From: Alphaproteobacteria bacterium
GTDB taxonomy: Bacteria; Pseudomonadota; Alphaproteobacteria; Rickettsiales; Rickettsiaceae
DNA: 15,508 nt
Reading direction: 5' to 3'
Assembly (NCBI GenBank): GCA_030430995.1
Contig: JAUIKA010000011.1
Coordinates: 1 to 15,508, forward strand
Shown: positions 15,016 through 15,508 of the stretch, piece after piece
Numbering within the stretch: position 1 is the stretch's first letter
Layout: each line of letters begins with the position of its first letter
Made by a program: the position numbers and the translations under genes
Notes under the pieces: model-generated
What the model was told of the DNA's origin: nothing
The model's database searches: none
The model's input: the letters and a program-made list of their open reading frames with translations, nothing else

Positions 15016-15476
15016 TTTTGCATCTTTGCTCTAAGGGTTGGCATAATAAGGCCATTATAACTGCTACTGTTAATAGAGCTACTTAGCTGCAATATAAGCT
15101 CTGACTTATATATTATATATGTCCTCGGTATTGTGCTTATATTAAGCGTTTCTCTTATTGCTTCTGCAGTGAATCCAGATATAACCTCTTGAAATATATT
15201 TTGCCTTCCTGCATATAGAACATCTAGGTTAGAAGCCTTATCTTTATATAAAATAGCAAAAATGGGTAAATTAGGATATTGCTTCTTTAGCTCACAAAGC
15301 CAATAATATTCTTTATGGCAATATGGACACCAAGAGGAAATTACGGTTATAACACAAGCGCCTTCTATGCACCATTCTCTGCCCTGCCCTATAAAGTTAA
15401 ATAGCTCCTCTTTTATGTTAGCATATGCTTGAGATATAAATATAAATGCCATTATGAATTGTAAAATGGATCTCAT
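15012..15476 (-). CDS. Exported thioredoxin-like protein with CPYC motif
   Basis: A 154-residue protein with a signal peptide or anchor (MRSILQFIMAFIFISQAYA, cleavage likely before N20). A thioredoxin fold follows: VITVISSWCPYCHKEY with redox-active Cys50-Cys53 (CPYC), then LPIFAILYKDK, and the cis-proline turn STIPRTYIIY with Pro117. Overall order fits TlpA/DsbE-like or DsbA-related periplasmic thiol-disulfide oxidoreductases, though it is short and has extra cysteines at 36, 41 and 61. Exact subfamily is uncertain; it could assist disulfide formation or cytochrome c maturation. The ATG is preceded by an excellent GGGGAGG ribosome site. Its TAG lies in a CTAG shared with the stop of the convergent 534-residue gene. 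Confidence 0.85.
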   Translation of the reverse strand: MRSILQFIMAFIFISQAYANIKEELFNFIGQGREWCIEGACVITVISSWCPYCHKEYYWLCELKKQYPNLPIFAILYKDKASNLDVLYAGRQNIFQEVISGFTAEAIRETLNISTIPRTYIIYKSELILQLSSSINSSSYNGLIMPTLRAKMQN

Positions 15477-15508
15477 CTACCTCCCCTTTCCACCTTTGAA
15501 AAGCCCTG

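Overview
The window is AT-rich and reads as two pieces with different ancestry. From about position 2000 to the end it looks like a reduced alphaproteobacterial genome, most likely an intracellular Rickettsiales-type symbiont. The signs are strong AT bias with many ATA and AGA codons, a stand-alone RelA/SpoT HD fragment beside uvrB, a DUF2155 gene, an alphaproteobacterial elongator tRNA-Met, decayed genes, and long gene-poor gaps. From 1 to about 1990 the content is different: a small holin-family membrane protein, a sortase with its His, Cys and Arg triad, and a C-terminal beta-propeller fragment. That set is typical of Patescibacteria/CPR or Gram-positive-like genomes and would be strange in Rickettsiales. 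The two parts meet inside one open frame on the minus strand, near 1985-2010, which suggests a chimeric join in the assembly or, less likely, a real transfer and fusion.

Layout. 1-1540: tRNA-Ser(UGA) on minus, tRNA-Arg(CCU) on plus, then the holin-like protein and the sortase as an overlapping pair. 1558-2484 (minus): HD/propeller hybrid frame, downstream of uvrB (2524-4476, minus), itself preceded by tRNA-Asn with a good promoter. 4714-6161: an Ogt-type alkyltransferase converging with an NAPE-PLD-like metallo-beta-lactamase-fold hydrolase. 6292-8736: an EamA/DMT transporter, tRNA-Val and a MATE transporter. 8960-9445 (minus): one reading frame broken by two TAA codons. 9560-10439 (minus): DUF2155 protein directly behind tRNA-Met, a doubtful small ORF, and tRNA-Gln.

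10530-12707: prfB (release factor 2) with its autoregulatory +1 frameshift, followed with a 1-base overlap by the ATPase gene ychF. 12708-13410: a 700-base gap with remnants of a decayed gene and a cluster of inverted repeats. 13411-15015: an unrecognised 534-residue charged protein, possibly a host-directed effector, ending in a perfect 39-bp tandem duplication. 15012-15476 (minus): an exported thioredoxin-like protein whose stop codon shares a CTAG with the stop of the preceding gene.

The genes are mostly single housekeeping units, with DNA repair (uvrB, ogt), translation (prfB, ychF, tRNAs), transport (EamA, MATE) and envelope redox or secreted functions. No IS element, CRISPR array or intact phage was seen.
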